This document shows, piece after piece, positions 53,888 to 62,519 of a DNA stretch of 64,000 bases (position 1 is its first letter; each line of letters starts with the position of its first letter). Source of the DNA: SELP01 sp035969385 (GTDB lineage Bacteria; Pseudomonadota; Alphaproteobacteria; Rhodobacterales; Rhodobacteraceae); contig NZ_JAYKKJ010000003.1 of the NCBI RefSeq assembly GCF_035969385.1, positions 1 to 64,000 on the forward strand, in the 5' to 3' direction. Under the pieces are notes generated by a model. The model was not told the DNA's origin and searched no databases. It worked only from the letters and a program-made list of their open reading frames with translations. The translations under genes and the position numbers were made by a program.

Positions 53888-54325
53888 ATGCAGGGCGGAT
53901 TGACGATCGGCGATCTGGCGGAACGGACGGGGCTGGCCGTGTCGGCGATCCGGTTCTACGAAACCCACGGCATTGTGCAGCCGGTGCGCAACGCGGGCGG
54001 GCACCGCCGATACGGTCGGCCCGACATACGGCGTCTGTCCTTTGCGATGATCGCGCAGAAACTGGGGTTCTCCCTGTCCGAGATCGCCGCCGAAATGGCC
54101 GACCTGCCCGCCCATCAGGCCCCCAGCAAGGCCGACTGGACCCGCGTGTCCGAACGGATGCGGGACGGGATCAACGACCGTATCGCCCAGTTGGAACGAT
54201 TGCGCGACCGGCTGGACGGTTGCATCGGCTGCGGGTGCCTGTCGCTCGACACCTGCGCCCTATACAATCCCGACGACACGCTTGCGGCCGAAGGTTCCGG
54301 CCCGCGCAAGCTGATCCGGGATTGA
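53888..54325 (+). CDS. soxR: Redox-sensitive regulator SoxR
   Basis: The 145-residue MerR-family protein has an HTH (LTIGDLAERTGLAVSAIRFYE, split at 5-25) and the [2Fe-2S] cluster motif C112-X2-C115-X-C117-X5-C123, identical in spacing to SoxR. It senses redox-active compounds. AAGGGG lies upstream. SoxS is absent in this group; SoxR would directly control neighbouring genes such as the divergent VOC gene. Confidence 0.92.
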   Translation: MQGGLTIGDLAERTGLAVSAIRFYETHGIVQPVRNAGGHRRYGRPDIRRLSFAMIAQKLGFSLSEIAAEMADLPAHQAPSKADWTRVSERMRDGINDRIAQLERLRDRLDGCIGCGCLSLDTCALYNPDDTLAAEGSGPRKLIRD

Positions 54326-54356
54326 CACCGGCCGAATGGGCTGGTCCCGTCCGCCC

Positions 54357-55529
54357 ATGAAACTATCGAACCGTATCACCTCCATCAGCCCCGGCGGGTC
54401 CGACGGCTGGGGCGTCTTCTACCGCGCGCGGGCCATGTTGGCGGCGGGCACCCCTGTCACCGAACTGACCATCGGCGAACATGACGTGCGCACCGCGCCG
54501 GATATCCTTGACGCGATGCACCGGGCCGCGACGGGCGGGCACACCGGCTATGCCATCGTGCCGGGCACCCCGGCGTTGCGGCGGGCGGCGGCCGAACGGG
54601 TCACCCGCATGACGGGCGTGCCCACCGGCCCTGAAAACATCCTGATCACGGCGGGGGGGCAGGCCGCACTTTTCGCCGCCCATCTGGCAACCTGCGGGGA
54701 TGGGCAAAAGGGCCTGTTCATCGACCCCTATTACGCCACCTACCCCGGCACCATCCGGGCGGCGGGCGGCGTGGCCGTGCCGGTTCAGGCGCGGGCCGAG
54801 GACGGGTTTCAGCCCCGCCCCGACGCCATCGCGGCGCAGGCAGAGGGGGCATCCAGCCTTCTGATCAATTCGCCGAACAATCCGACCGGCGTCGTCTATT
54901 CCCGCGACACGCTGGACGGCATCGCTTCGGTCTGCCGCGATCACGACCTCTGGCTGATCTCGGACGAGGTCTATGATTGCCAGGTGTGGGAGGGTGAACA
55001 TATCTCTCCGCGTGCCCTGCCCGGCATGGCCGACCGGACTATCCTTGTCGGGTCGATGTCGAAAAGCCATGCGATGACCGGCAGCCGGATCGGCTGGATC
55101 TGTGCCCCGGTCGAGGTCATCGACCATCTGATCAATCTGTCCACCAACACCAACTACGGCGTGGCGGGGTTCGTGCAGGATGCCGCCACCTATGCGCTGG
55201 GTCTGGGGCCAGAGGCGGAGGCGCGGGTTGCGGCCCCCTTTGCCAGGCGGCGCGATATGACATTGGCGCTGATCGCGGGTCAAAATACCGTCCGCGCGGT
55301 CCCGCCGCAGGGCGCGATGTACACGATGCTGGATATCCGCGCGACGGGCCTGTCGGGGGAAGACTTCGCCAACCGCCTGCTGGACGAAGAAAGGATCGCC
55401 GTCATGCCGGGCGAAAGTTTCGGCACTGCGGCGGCGGGGCATATCCGGGTCGCCATGACCATTCCCGATGCGGCCTATGAAGATGCGCTGCGGCGGGTTC
55501 TGGCCTTCGCGGCGCGGCTGGCCTGGTGA
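54357..55529 (+). CDS. Class I/II PLP-dependent aminotransferase
   Basis: The 390-residue product has fold type I features: LLINSPNNPTGVVY, WLISDEVYD (Asp to pyridine nitrogen) and SMSKSHAMTGSRIGW with the PLP lysine. It resembles aspartate-type aminotransferases. The ATG at 54357 fits homology better than one 21 bases upstream. Amino donor not predictable. Confidence 0.88.
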   Translation: MKLSNRITSISPGGSDGWGVFYRARAMLAAGTPVTELTIGEHDVRTAPDILDAMHRAATGGHTGYAIVPGTPALRRAAAERVTRMTGVPTGPENILITAGGQAALFAAHLATCGDGQKGLFIDPYYATYPGTIRAAGGVAVPVQARAEDGFQPRPDAIAAQAEGASSLLINSPNNPTGVVYSRDTLDGIASVCRDHDLWLISDEVYDCQVWEGEHISPRALPGMADRTILVGSMSKSHAMTGSRIGWICAPVEVIDHLINLSTNTNYGVAGFVQDAATYALGLGPEAEARVAAPFARRRDMTLALIAGQNTVRAVPPQGAMYTMLDIRATGLSGEDFANRLLDEERIAVMPGESFGTAAAGHIRVAMTIPDAAYEDALRRVLAFAARLAW

Positions 55530-55570
55530 TTGCGCAGGATTCGGGCCGCGACCCGTGATAGGGTCGGGCC

Positions 55571-55786
55571 ATGGATGACGACGCCCTCTATCATGCCTTT
55601 CTGGCCCGCGACCCGGCCCATGACGGGACGGTCTGGGCCGGTGTGACCTCGACCGGGATCTACTGCCGGTTCACCTGCCCTGCGCGAAAGCCGCTGCGCA
55701 GGAACACGCGGTTCTTCAATAGTCCCGAGGCAGCCCGCGCGGCGGGGCTGCGGGCCTGCAAGCGCTGTGATCCCGATAGTGCCTGA
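55571..55786 (+). CDS. Stand-alone Ada metal-binding domain protein
   Basis: The 71-residue product is only the N-terminal domain of Ada: GVTSTGIYCRFTCPARKP with C32 and C36, and GLRACKRCDPDS with C63 and C66. In Ada this zinc site takes methyl groups from DNA phosphotriesters. Here there is no AraC-type HTH or O6-methylguanine transferase domain. It may be a small methyl-phosphotriester sensor/repair protein, or a remnant; the intact Cys set and start argue for function. Confidence 0.8.
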   Translation: MDDDALYHAFLARDPAHDGTVWAGVTSTGIYCRFTCPARKPLRRNTRFFNSPEAARAAGLRACKRCDPDSA

Positions 55787-55789
55787 AGG

Positions 55790-56467
55790 TCAGGCGACAG
55801 AGGCGCGGATCGCGCGCATGTTGTCGCCGTAGACGCCGGGGTTGTCCACGGACCCACCCTTGAACACCGCCGACCCGGCGACCAGAACATCAGCCCCCGC
55901 CTCGACCACCAGCGGCGCGGTCTTCGGATCGACCCCACCGTCGATTTCGATATGCACCGGACGGTCACCAATCATCTGGCGCAGGCTGCGGATCTTGGCG
56001 GTCATGTCGATGAACTTTTGCCCGCCAAAGCCGGGGTTCACAGTCATCACGCAGACAAGGTCCGTCAGGTCCAGAAGATGCGCCACCGCCTCGGCCGGGG
56101 TGCCGGGGTTCAGGGCGACGCCCGCCTTCATCCCCGCGCCGCGGATCGCCTGAAGGGTGCGATGAATGTGCGGCCCGGCCTCGATATGCGCGGTCAGGAC
56201 ATCGGCCCCGGCTTCGGCGTAGGCGTCGATGTAGGGGTCCACCGGGGTGATCATCAGGTGGACATCCATCACCGTCTTCACATGCGGGCGGAACGCCTTC
56301 ACGGCGGGCGGGCCGAAGGTCAGGTTCGGGACGAAATGGCCGTCCATCACATCCACATGAACCCAATCCGCCCCCTCGGCCTCGATCGCGCGAATCTCGG
56401 CGCCGAAATTGGCGAAGTCGGCGGACAAGATGGACGGGGCGATTTTCACAGAACGGTCGAAGGACAT
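55790..56467 (-). CDS. rpe: Ribulose-phosphate 3-epimerase
   Basis: The 225-residue TIM barrel has IAPSILSADFANFG, WVHVDVMDGHFVPNLTFGP, MTVNPGFGGQKFI and EIDGGVDPKTAP. It interconverts ribulose-5-phosphate and xylulose-5-phosphate in the pentose phosphate and Calvin pathways. GGGAGG precedes the start. Monocistronic; its stop lies 3 bases past the Ada-domain gene on the other strand. Confidence 0.96.
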   Translation of the reverse strand: MSFDRSVKIAPSILSADFANFGAEIRAIEAEGADWVHVDVMDGHFVPNLTFGPPAVKAFRPHVKTVMDVHLMITPVDPYIDAYAEAGADVLTAHIEAGPHIHRTLQAIRGAGMKAGVALNPGTPAEAVAHLLDLTDLVCVMTVNPGFGGQKFIDMTAKIRSLRQMIGDRPVHIEIDGGVDPKTAPLVVEAGADVLVAGSAVFKGGSVDNPGVYGDNMRAIRASVA

Positions 56468-56593
56468 GGGCCATAGCCTCCCTTGGCAGCAGTTGCCGCC
56501 CCTCTAGCCCGAAAAACGGGCAAGGTCACGCGTTTGTCGCACCTGCGGCAGAATGCCGGGGGCGGGTTTCGTGGAATATGCTATTTTGATCCC

Positions 56594-57439
56594 ATGACCA
56601 TACAGCTTTTGAAGACACAGGATATTTTCGGACCCTCCGCCCGCTATCACCTTGCGCGGGCCGAGTTGGGCAAGGGACGCCCACGGCACCTGCACGGGCA
56701 TGATTTTCACGAACTTCTTTGGGTGCAGAACGGGGTGGTGCGGCACCATTTGCCCGATAGCCGCGAGGACCTGACCGAAGGGGCGCTGGTCTTCGCTGGC
56801 CCCTTGCACCGGCATGGGCTGGAAGGCCGGGCAGAGGCGACATTGGTCGTGTCCCTGTCGCTGCACCCCGAGGTGATCGCCGATATCGGGCGACGGCACC
56901 CGGACCTTGCCGGCCATTTCTTCTGGTCGGATGCACCGACCCCGATCCGCGCCCATCTCGACAGTCGCCAATTGGCCGACCTGAACCATGCCGCGCTGCG
57001 GCTTGAGCGGGCACAGGCCCGCAGCGCGCTGGAACTGGAAACGTTCCTGCTGCCCCTGCTTGCCCGACTTCTGGACGAGGTGCGCGCCCTGCCCCCTAAC
57101 CTGCCCCTTTGGTTGGCTCAGGCCTGCGCGGCGGTTCAGGATCCGGTGGTGTTCCGCGACGGGGCGGCGGGGCTGGTCGCCCGCACCGGCAAGGCCCACG
57201 CCCACGTCAGCCGCACGATGCGCCGGTTGCTGGATCAATCTCCGTCGGAATACGTGAATCGGTTACGGATGGAGTTCGCCGCCCGTCGCCTTGCCGGCAG
57301 CACCGACAGCCTGCCGGAAATCGCCACCGATTGCGGCATCCCGAACATGAGCCATTTTCACAAGCTGTTCCGCGACCACCACGGGTTGACGCCCGCGGGC
57401 TATCGGCGCCGGTTCCAGCGGGACCTGTTCCAGCCCTGA
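56594..57439 (+). CDS. AraC family transcriptional regulator
   Basis: The 281-residue product has an N-terminal cupin domain (HLHGHDFHELLWVQNG; GALVFAGPLHRHGLEG) and a C-terminal pair of HTH motifs (about 185-275), with LPEIATDCGIPNMSHFHKLFRDHHGLTPAGYRR (split). It resembles ChbR-type regulators that bind sugars. Its target is unknown. The start is weakly supported; the ATG at 56594 is where homology begins. Confidence 0.86.
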   Translation: MTIQLLKTQDIFGPSARYHLARAELGKGRPRHLHGHDFHELLWVQNGVVRHHLPDSREDLTEGALVFAGPLHRHGLEGRAEATLVVSLSLHPEVIADIGRRHPDLAGHFFWSDAPTPIRAHLDSRQLADLNHAALRLERAQARSALELETFLLPLLARLLDEVRALPPNLPLWLAQACAAVQDPVVFRDGAAGLVARTGKAHAHVSRTMRRLLDQSPSEYVNRLRMEFAARRLAGSTDSLPEIATDCGIPNMSHFHKLFRDHHGLTPAGYRRRFQRDLFQP

Positions 57440-57443
57440 CCAG

Positions 57444-58121
57444 CTACTTCCGCCGCCAAGTGTCCAGCCAGCGGCGCAGGCGTGACCGCCGTTCCGACAG
57501 CCCGGCGTTGACTTCGTCCATCTGGTGGCTGGCCTTGTCCATCATCGGGTCAAGGCTGCGTTCGCGGAACTGCGCCCAGGCGGCCCGCAAGAACAGCCAT
57601 GCCACGATCAGGAAAATGAAGAAGCCGATGTTGAACCACGGGATCACCCGCACATCCGGCCCTTCGACCGGGCGAATGCCAACCGCGTTGGGGTAAATCG
57701 AAAAGAACCGGTTGCGCCAGCCATAATGGGTGATGACGACCCATTGCGGTTCTGCCGCCGTGCTGACCAGCGACGCGGCCTCTGCCTGAAGGTCGGAGCT
57801 GTCGAATTTGAAATAGGGCGGCCAGATCCAGCCCGAATCCTCGTTGCGATAGACCATCACCCCGGTCGTATCCCGTGGGATGAACCCCAAGAGGAATGTC
57901 TTTTGCCGATCCGTATTGATCAGCCGCAGGTCGCGGGTAGAGAGTTCCGTATTGCCGCTGTCGGCCTGCGCGTAGAACCAACGATTGAAACCGCTGAAAT
58001 CGGTGCGGATCACCTCGGTCGAGGTGACGCGGGCGATATCGTGCTGTGGCAGGACATAGTGCAGCAAGCTGCCCAGAAGGATGACCATCACAATCCGGAA
58101 AGTCATTCGAACATAGCGCAT
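57444..58121 (-). CDS. DUF1523 family membrane protein
   Basis: The 225-residue product has an N-terminal hydrophobic segment (about 5-24), a probable periplasmic domain (about 25-160, YAQADSGNTELSTRDLRLIN) and a C-terminal TM (about 165-185, WFNIGFFIFLIVAWLFLRAAW) with a basic cytosolic tail. It matches DUF1523, of unknown function. Last gene of the leftward operon from the right edge; 11 bases after the upstream gene. Confidence 0.8.
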   Translation of the reverse strand: MRYVRMTFRIVMVILLGSLLHYVLPQHDIARVTSTEVIRTDFSGFNRWFYAQADSGNTELSTRDLRLINTDRQKTFLLGFIPRDTTGVMVYRNEDSGWIWPPYFKFDSSDLQAEAASLVSTAAEPQWVVITHYGWRNRFFSIYPNAVGIRPVEGPDVRVIPWFNIGFFIFLIVAWLFLRAAWAQFRERSLDPMMDKASHQMDEVNAGLSERRSRLRRWLDTWRRK

Positions 58122-58132
58122 CGGTCGCCCTT

Positions 58133-58405
58133 TCAGTTGGCGTTGGTCAGGTAGAGGATCGCGACGATCGCGACCGTCGGCACGATATAGACCAAGACGA
58201 TCAGCTTCTTGCGAAAGCCGCTTTCATACTTGGCCATGCCCTCTTCCACATAGGTATCCCGGTCGGCCTGTTCACCCCCGGGGTTGTCTGCATCCCACTG
58301 TTTTTCCAGCTTTTCACGCCGGACAGAGCGGGAATAGATCGAGATCGACAGGTAGATCACCGACAGGAACAGAAATCCGAAGACGACCAGTTTCACCAGT
58401 CCCAT
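58133..58405 (-). CDS. Small two-TM membrane protein
   Basis: The 90-residue product has hydrophobic segments at about 3-23 (LVKLVVFGFLFLSVIYLSIS) and 66-86, with an acidic stretch between (QWDADNPGGEQADRDTYVEE). No family recognised. GGAGG precedes the start. It is co-transcribed with the DUF6638 gene upstream and DUF1523 gene downstream. Confidence 0.75.
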   Translation of the reverse strand: MGLVKLVVFGFLFLSVIYLSISIYSRSVRREKLEKQWDADNPGGEQADRDTYVEEGMAKYESGFRKKLIVLVYIVPTVAIVAILYLTNAN

Positions 58406-58406
58406 A

Positions 58407-59759
58407 TCACGTCCTCCTTACCGCGCCCCAAGGGCCGACCCGTTCGATGATATCCTCGCGCCGGGGTTTCGGCGGTTCCGGGTCCGCCATCGGCGCGTCA
58501 TGCCCAAAGAGTGCCGCCCGCGTGCCCGCCTTGTCCACCTGGTATTCCCGGTCAAGGAAATCGGCGACATAGGCCTGTTTTTCTTCCGGCCAGCGGGCAT
58601 AGGCGGCATAGAACGCCTCTTTGTGGCAGATGAACAATTGCCGGATATCCAGTGGGCACATCTCGGCCAACAACATGTTCACAAGGTCGGCGTCGGCGTG
58701 CCGGCTGGCGCGCAGGGTATAGAAATAGGCCGGGTGATCCGATGTGATCCGGGGCCAGGGCGCGTCCTCTTCGGCCCATCGGGCAAGCGCGGCCAGCCCC
58801 TGCCATTCCTCGGGCAGTTGGTCGGCGTATTTCCGGCCCAGACGCCGCAGGTCGCGCCGGGTCGCGCCGGTCAGGTCCTCGCCCAATTGTGCGGCCACTT
58901 CGGCGACAACGAAATCCATCTTCTGATGCAGGATCGCGGCCACGTCGATGCCGCGGCCTTCGACGATCGGTTCGGCCAGTTTGTTCAGCGTCAGGAACTT
59001 GGCGATCCGGGCCCGATCCGTGAAATCAAAGACGAAGGGCACCGGCAGGTCGCCCAGCGCGGATTTATCGCCCGAGGTGATGACGGCCGGGTGGTCCCCC
59101 CCCCGGAACACGTAAAGCCCGCCGAAATGCGAGGTCCAGAAATTGTCCTGACGGAACTCTGCCACATCCAGATCGACCGGGTATCGGGACACGTCCCCGG
59201 TTTCCTTGGCCAGCCCGATCATCTCGGCGATCAGGACATCGTCCCACCATGCGTCCTTGTCCGCCTTGAACCGGTCGATCAGCCGGCGCAGCTTGCGGGC
59301 GGTGGCGACGGTTCCAGCGGTCGTGTCCGCCTCGACCCGGATGGTGCGGATGTCGAACAGTTTCGCGGGGCTGTCCACGCGATAGACGGAATTGACCAAC
59401 TCGCCCGCCACCGCGTCGCGGGCGGTCAGAGCGAACAGTTGCGCCGCGTTGTCTTCGATGAACTGGCGCAGGATGCCCCGCGCGGTCGAAAATTTCGCGT
59501 TCAGCAGCGGTGCGGTTTTCTGGTCGGTGGTCAGCAGGATGAATTGCCGGTTCACGCCATCGTGGTTCAGGTAAAGGTCGTCGCCCAATTCATCCGCCAC
59601 CTCGGGCGAAAAGCCCGAAATGTCGATGTGGAAATCGGTCAGGGTCGTGGTCTTGCCGGTCAGATGTTTCAGCGCGCGGTTGTAACGCTCCACCCAGACC
59701 GGGCTGTCCACCACGATCAGATTGCCGAACATCAGGCCCTTTTCGATGAGGAGTTTCAT
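58407..59759 (-). CDS. DUF6638 family protein
   Basis: The 450-residue product is hydrophilic and has no signal or TM. It starts LLIEKGLMFGNLIVVDSPVWVERYNRAL (split), with DFHIDISGFSPEVADELG following, features I associate with DUF6638 in Rhodobacteraceae. Function is unknown. GGAGG selects the ATG at 59759, which overlaps the stop of the preceding membrane protein gene by 3-4 bases. It sits in the operon with a AAA+ ATPase. Confidence 0.72.
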   Translation of the reverse strand: MKLLIEKGLMFGNLIVVDSPVWVERYNRALKHLTGKTTTLTDFHIDISGFSPEVADELGDDLYLNHDGVNRQFILLTTDQKTAPLLNAKFSTARGILRQFIEDNAAQLFALTARDAVAGELVNSVYRVDSPAKLFDIRTIRVEADTTAGTVATARKLRRLIDRFKADKDAWWDDVLIAEMIGLAKETGDVSRYPVDLDVAEFRQDNFWTSHFGGLYVFRGGDHPAVITSGDKSALGDLPVPFVFDFTDRARIAKFLTLNKLAEPIVEGRGIDVAAILHQKMDFVVAEVAAQLGEDLTGATRRDLRRLGRKYADQLPEEWQGLAALARWAEEDAPWPRITSDHPAYFYTLRASRHADADLVNMLLAEMCPLDIRQLFICHKEAFYAAYARWPEEKQAYVADFLDREYQVDKAGTRAALFGHDAPMADPEPPKPRREDIIERVGPWGAVRRT

Positions 59760-60115
59760 GAAGATCCTCCCATTCGTCGGAGATCGACTACACAAGCAGC
59801 GAGTGCGGAAAATAGAGCGGAAAGCAAGCCGAACGGCACCAGTTCGGCACCAGTGTTGAACAAGTATTCCGCTGCCCCTATTGGGTCAGTAGAAATTACC
59901 GCGTGTAGTCCAGAATTGGCGCGAAGATGCAAAAGATATGACGCGGCCGTTCCCAGCAATAGTAGGAAAACAAGACTAACTGGAATGGAAACAACCAGTC
60001 CAAGTATTGGGCGCTTTCGATTCCGGAGGAATACCCAAGGCAACAACCAGCCCAGCGCAGCGAAGAGCCCGGTCGCCAACAAAAAAGTATCGAAACTACC
60101 GTACCACCCCTCCAT
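59756..60115 (-). CDS. Small membrane protein B of the AAA+ operon
   Basis: The 119-residue product has three hydrophobic segments (about 8-28, 36-62 and 90-112; e.g. RPILGLVVSIPVSLVFLLLL). No family recognised. Its start overlaps the stop of the preceding gene (TGATG) and its stop overlaps the DUF6638 start. Base composition is clearly more AT-rich than the neighbours. Confidence 0.75.
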   Translation of the reverse strand: MEGWYGSFDTFLLATGLFAALGWLLPWVFLRNRKRPILGLVVSIPVSLVFLLLLGTAASYLLHLRANSGLHAVISTDPIGAAEYLFNTGAELVPFGLLSALFSALAACVVDLRRMGGSS

Positions 60116-60468
60116 CACCACGTCTCCTTGATCCAGTTCTTGGGCAGCCCCGCGATGGACAGCACCATGATCGGCCCCCAGAGGAGGGCCGAGATCAGCG
60201 AGAGCCGCCCGAAATGCACGACCCCCGCAGCAAGCCCGGCCTCGAACAGGGCCGCCATCGGCATCCCCTGCCAGACATAAAGCCCCGCGAAGAACAGCGC
60301 GCCGAAGACCCCCATGACGAGGGTGGACAGAAGCGCGATCAGCATCAGCGGCCGCACGCCTTCGGGGATCACCAACGCCAGCAGGCGCGGCACGGCCCAA
60401 CCCAAGAGGGCGAGCACAGCCGCCGGAAGGATCAGGCCAGAGGCGAAGGCGTCGGTCAGGTTGGTCAC
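60115..60468 (-). CDS. Small membrane protein A of the AAA+ operon
   Basis: The 117-residue product has three hydrophobic segments (about 10-33, 38-68, 85-108), e.g. LILPAAVLALLGWAVPRLL. It ends in the basic-amphipathic GLPKNWIKETW. No family recognised. It overlaps the ATPase gene by 4 bases and gene B by 1 base, so translation is coupled along the operon. Confidence 0.78.
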   Translation of the reverse strand: MTNLTDAFASGLILPAAVLALLGWAVPRLLALVIPEGVRPLMLIALLSTLVMGVFGALFFAGLYVWQGMPMAALFEAGLAAGVVHFGRLSLISALLWGPIMVLSIAGLPKNWIKETW

Positions 60469-62402
60469 CCCTTCCCCTCCAGATACCGCCGTTTCGCCTC
60501 TTCCTGCCGCCCGAAGTCGCGCACCATGTTTTCAATCGCCACCTCGTCCGACTTGTCGGCATAGCGGAATTCGCTGTCGGCGTAGCGGTTCACCTCTTGC
60601 AGCACCATGTCGATGGTGATCGGCTGGCGCAGCTCTTCGATCATCGCCCTTTTCGTGTCGTAGTCGCGGAACAGGAACAGGTCGGGGTTTTCCATCCATT
60701 CGTCGGGCAGTTCGAAATCCATCGCCCGGACCTTGACCGCGTCGGTGATGTTCTTGATCGCGCGGCCGGTGAACCTTTCGTCGGCTTCCTGAATGGCTTT
60801 CAGATAGGTGCCCATCTTGGCGATCGTGTCCAGATCACCGATCTGCGCCTGCACCCGTTCAAAGACCTTGGCCAACCCCTCTTCATGCGGGCGGGAATGG
60901 CTTTCGAAACTGGCGGCGACGGCCTTCTTGATCTCCTGCGCGGCGAACAGCTCGTGATCGCCCAGCGGGATATCGTGTTTCTTACCCATCAGAAGGGCAA
61001 GGATGTCGATATAATCCTCGCGCGTCTGCGGCCCGTCCACGAGGAACCGGGCACCCGCCCGCTGCCGCAGGGCGTCGTCGACATTCTCGGGATAGTTGGA
61101 GAACATGCCGAAGGTGCAATTGCCGCGCACCACGGTATTGGCGCCGGCGAAGGCCTCCATGAACACGGCCGTGACCTCTTGCTGGCCGGCGCTCGACTGC
61201 CGGTCGCCGCGTTTGCCCGCGATTTGGTCGATATCGTCGATGGTGCCAAAGCCGATCACGCCGGGGTCCAGCACGTTCTGGACAAAGGCCTTGGCGTTCT
61301 GGCCCGATTTTCCCTGATAGCTGTCGATATTGTCGATGCCGAAGTTCTGGTAGCGGAAGGCATAGCCCGCCACCTTGCAATAGTCGTTAATCAGCCCGGC
61401 CATCATCTGGATCAGGGTGGTCTTGCCCGTCCCCGGCTTGCCATCGCCCATGAAGGTAAAGATGAACCCGCCCAGTTCGGCAAAGGGGTTCAGCCGCCTG
61501 TCAAAGTCATAGGCCATCAGCATCTTGGACAGCTTCATCGCCTGATATTTGGCGATGTGGTTGCCGACCACCTCGTTCGGCTTCTTGAAGGTCATCGTCA
61601 GGGTCGTGCCCTTGGCCTTGCGGGCAGGGGTGAACCCCTGAATGGTCAGATCATCGTCTTCGACCTTCCAGCTTGCCCCGGTAAAGGGTGCAAGGCCGGT
61701 CGCGGTGCTGGCCCGCGCGGCGACCTTGCCCATGACCTGTTCGGCGAAGGCCAGAACGGTCGCGGCTGTTTTCGCGTCATCGGCGCCGTGGGTCGCGACG
61801 TCCTGATCCAGCTCCCACAGGGCGCCGTGCAGGGCCAGTTGGGCGTTCTCGGTCAGGATCTCATCGACCTCGCCCACCTCGACCGTATCCTCGCCCGCGT
61901 GATCGGCCAGCAGAAAGGATGTCGCATTGGCGAAGGTATAGAGAACGGCCAGCGCCTCGGCGCTCAGCCCTTCCGAGAACTCCGCCTTCTTCCCCGCGGG
62001 CAGCGCCCCTTCAAGGTTCTGGCGCTTGAGGTCCGACAGACCGGTGCGGTCGGAATACTGTTCGCCGATGGCCAGCGCGATGGCCAGGGCCCGGCGCAGC
62101 CCTTGCAGCACATGGGCCTGAACCGGGCTGGTCAGGGCATCGCCCCCGTCCGCCCCTTCGATCCGGGCGATCAGTTGGACACCCTCGCTGCGGGCGGTGC
62201 GGCGGGTGACAAGGCCGGGGGTGGTAGACCGGAAGGCGCGTCGGCTGCCGATCCCGGACGACCGTTCCGGGGCGGCGGCCGCCTCGGCCGGTTTGGCGAT
62301 GCGGGGCGCATGATCGAAGCCTTCCAGCATCGACAGGGCCGCCGGGTAATGCTTGCGAATATCGTCCTCGCGCAGTTCCATCTGGTCGCTTGTCTGGCTC
62401 AT
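60465..62402 (-). CDS. AAA+ family ATPase
   Basis: The 645-residue product has a long N-terminal region (about 1-300) of unknown fold, then a AAA+ module with Walker A GDGKPGTGKTT (about 329-339) and Walker B GFGTIDDIDQI (about 390-400). A sensor-like NCTFGMFSNYPENV segment and a DALRQRAGARFLVDG arginine-finger-like segment follow. No protease or helicase domain is attached. GGAGG selects the ATG at 62402. Together with two small membrane proteins it may form a membrane-linked remodelling machine (inference). Confidence 0.8.
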   Translation of the reverse strand: MSQTSDQMELREDDIRKHYPAALSMLEGFDHAPRIAKPAEAAAAPERSSGIGSRRAFRSTTPGLVTRRTARSEGVQLIARIEGADGGDALTSPVQAHVLQGLRRALAIALAIGEQYSDRTGLSDLKRQNLEGALPAGKKAEFSEGLSAEALAVLYTFANATSFLLADHAGEDTVEVGEVDEILTENAQLALHGALWELDQDVATHGADDAKTAATVLAFAEQVMGKVAARASTATGLAPFTGASWKVEDDDLTIQGFTPARKAKGTTLTMTFKKPNEVVGNHIAKYQAMKLSKMLMAYDFDRRLNPFAELGGFIFTFMGDGKPGTGKTTLIQMMAGLINDYCKVAGYAFRYQNFGIDNIDSYQGKSGQNAKAFVQNVLDPGVIGFGTIDDIDQIAGKRGDRQSSAGQQEVTAVFMEAFAGANTVVRGNCTFGMFSNYPENVDDALRQRAGARFLVDGPQTREDYIDILALLMGKKHDIPLGDHELFAAQEIKKAVAASFESHSRPHEEGLAKVFERVQAQIGDLDTIAKMGTYLKAIQEADERFTGRAIKNITDAVKVRAMDFELPDEWMENPDLFLFRDYDTKRAMIEELRQPITIDMVLQEVNRYADSEFRYADKSDEVAIENMVRDFGRQEEAKRRYLEGKG

Positions 62403-62416
62403 CTTTCCTCCGTCAG

Positions 62417-62519
62417 GGTGGGTTGAAACCCACCTTACCTTTCCGCCACTTGCGTAAGGTGGGTCTCGACCCACCAAGTTCCCATTCCCGGCCGTAAGGT
62501 GGGTCTTGACCCACCTTAC
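62417..62519. repeat. Three tandem copies of the GGTGGGT/ACCCACC palindrome
   Basis: GGTGGGTT-ga-AACCCACC at 62417-62434, GGTGGGTC-tc-GACCCACC at 62458-62475 and GGTGGGTC-tt-GACCCACC at 62498-62515, the last with 12-bp arms (GTAAGGTGGGTC to GACCCACCTTAC). They separate the ATPase gene from the upstream gene. The stop codon of the upstream gene (62516-62518) lies in the last palindrome. Confidence 0.9.
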
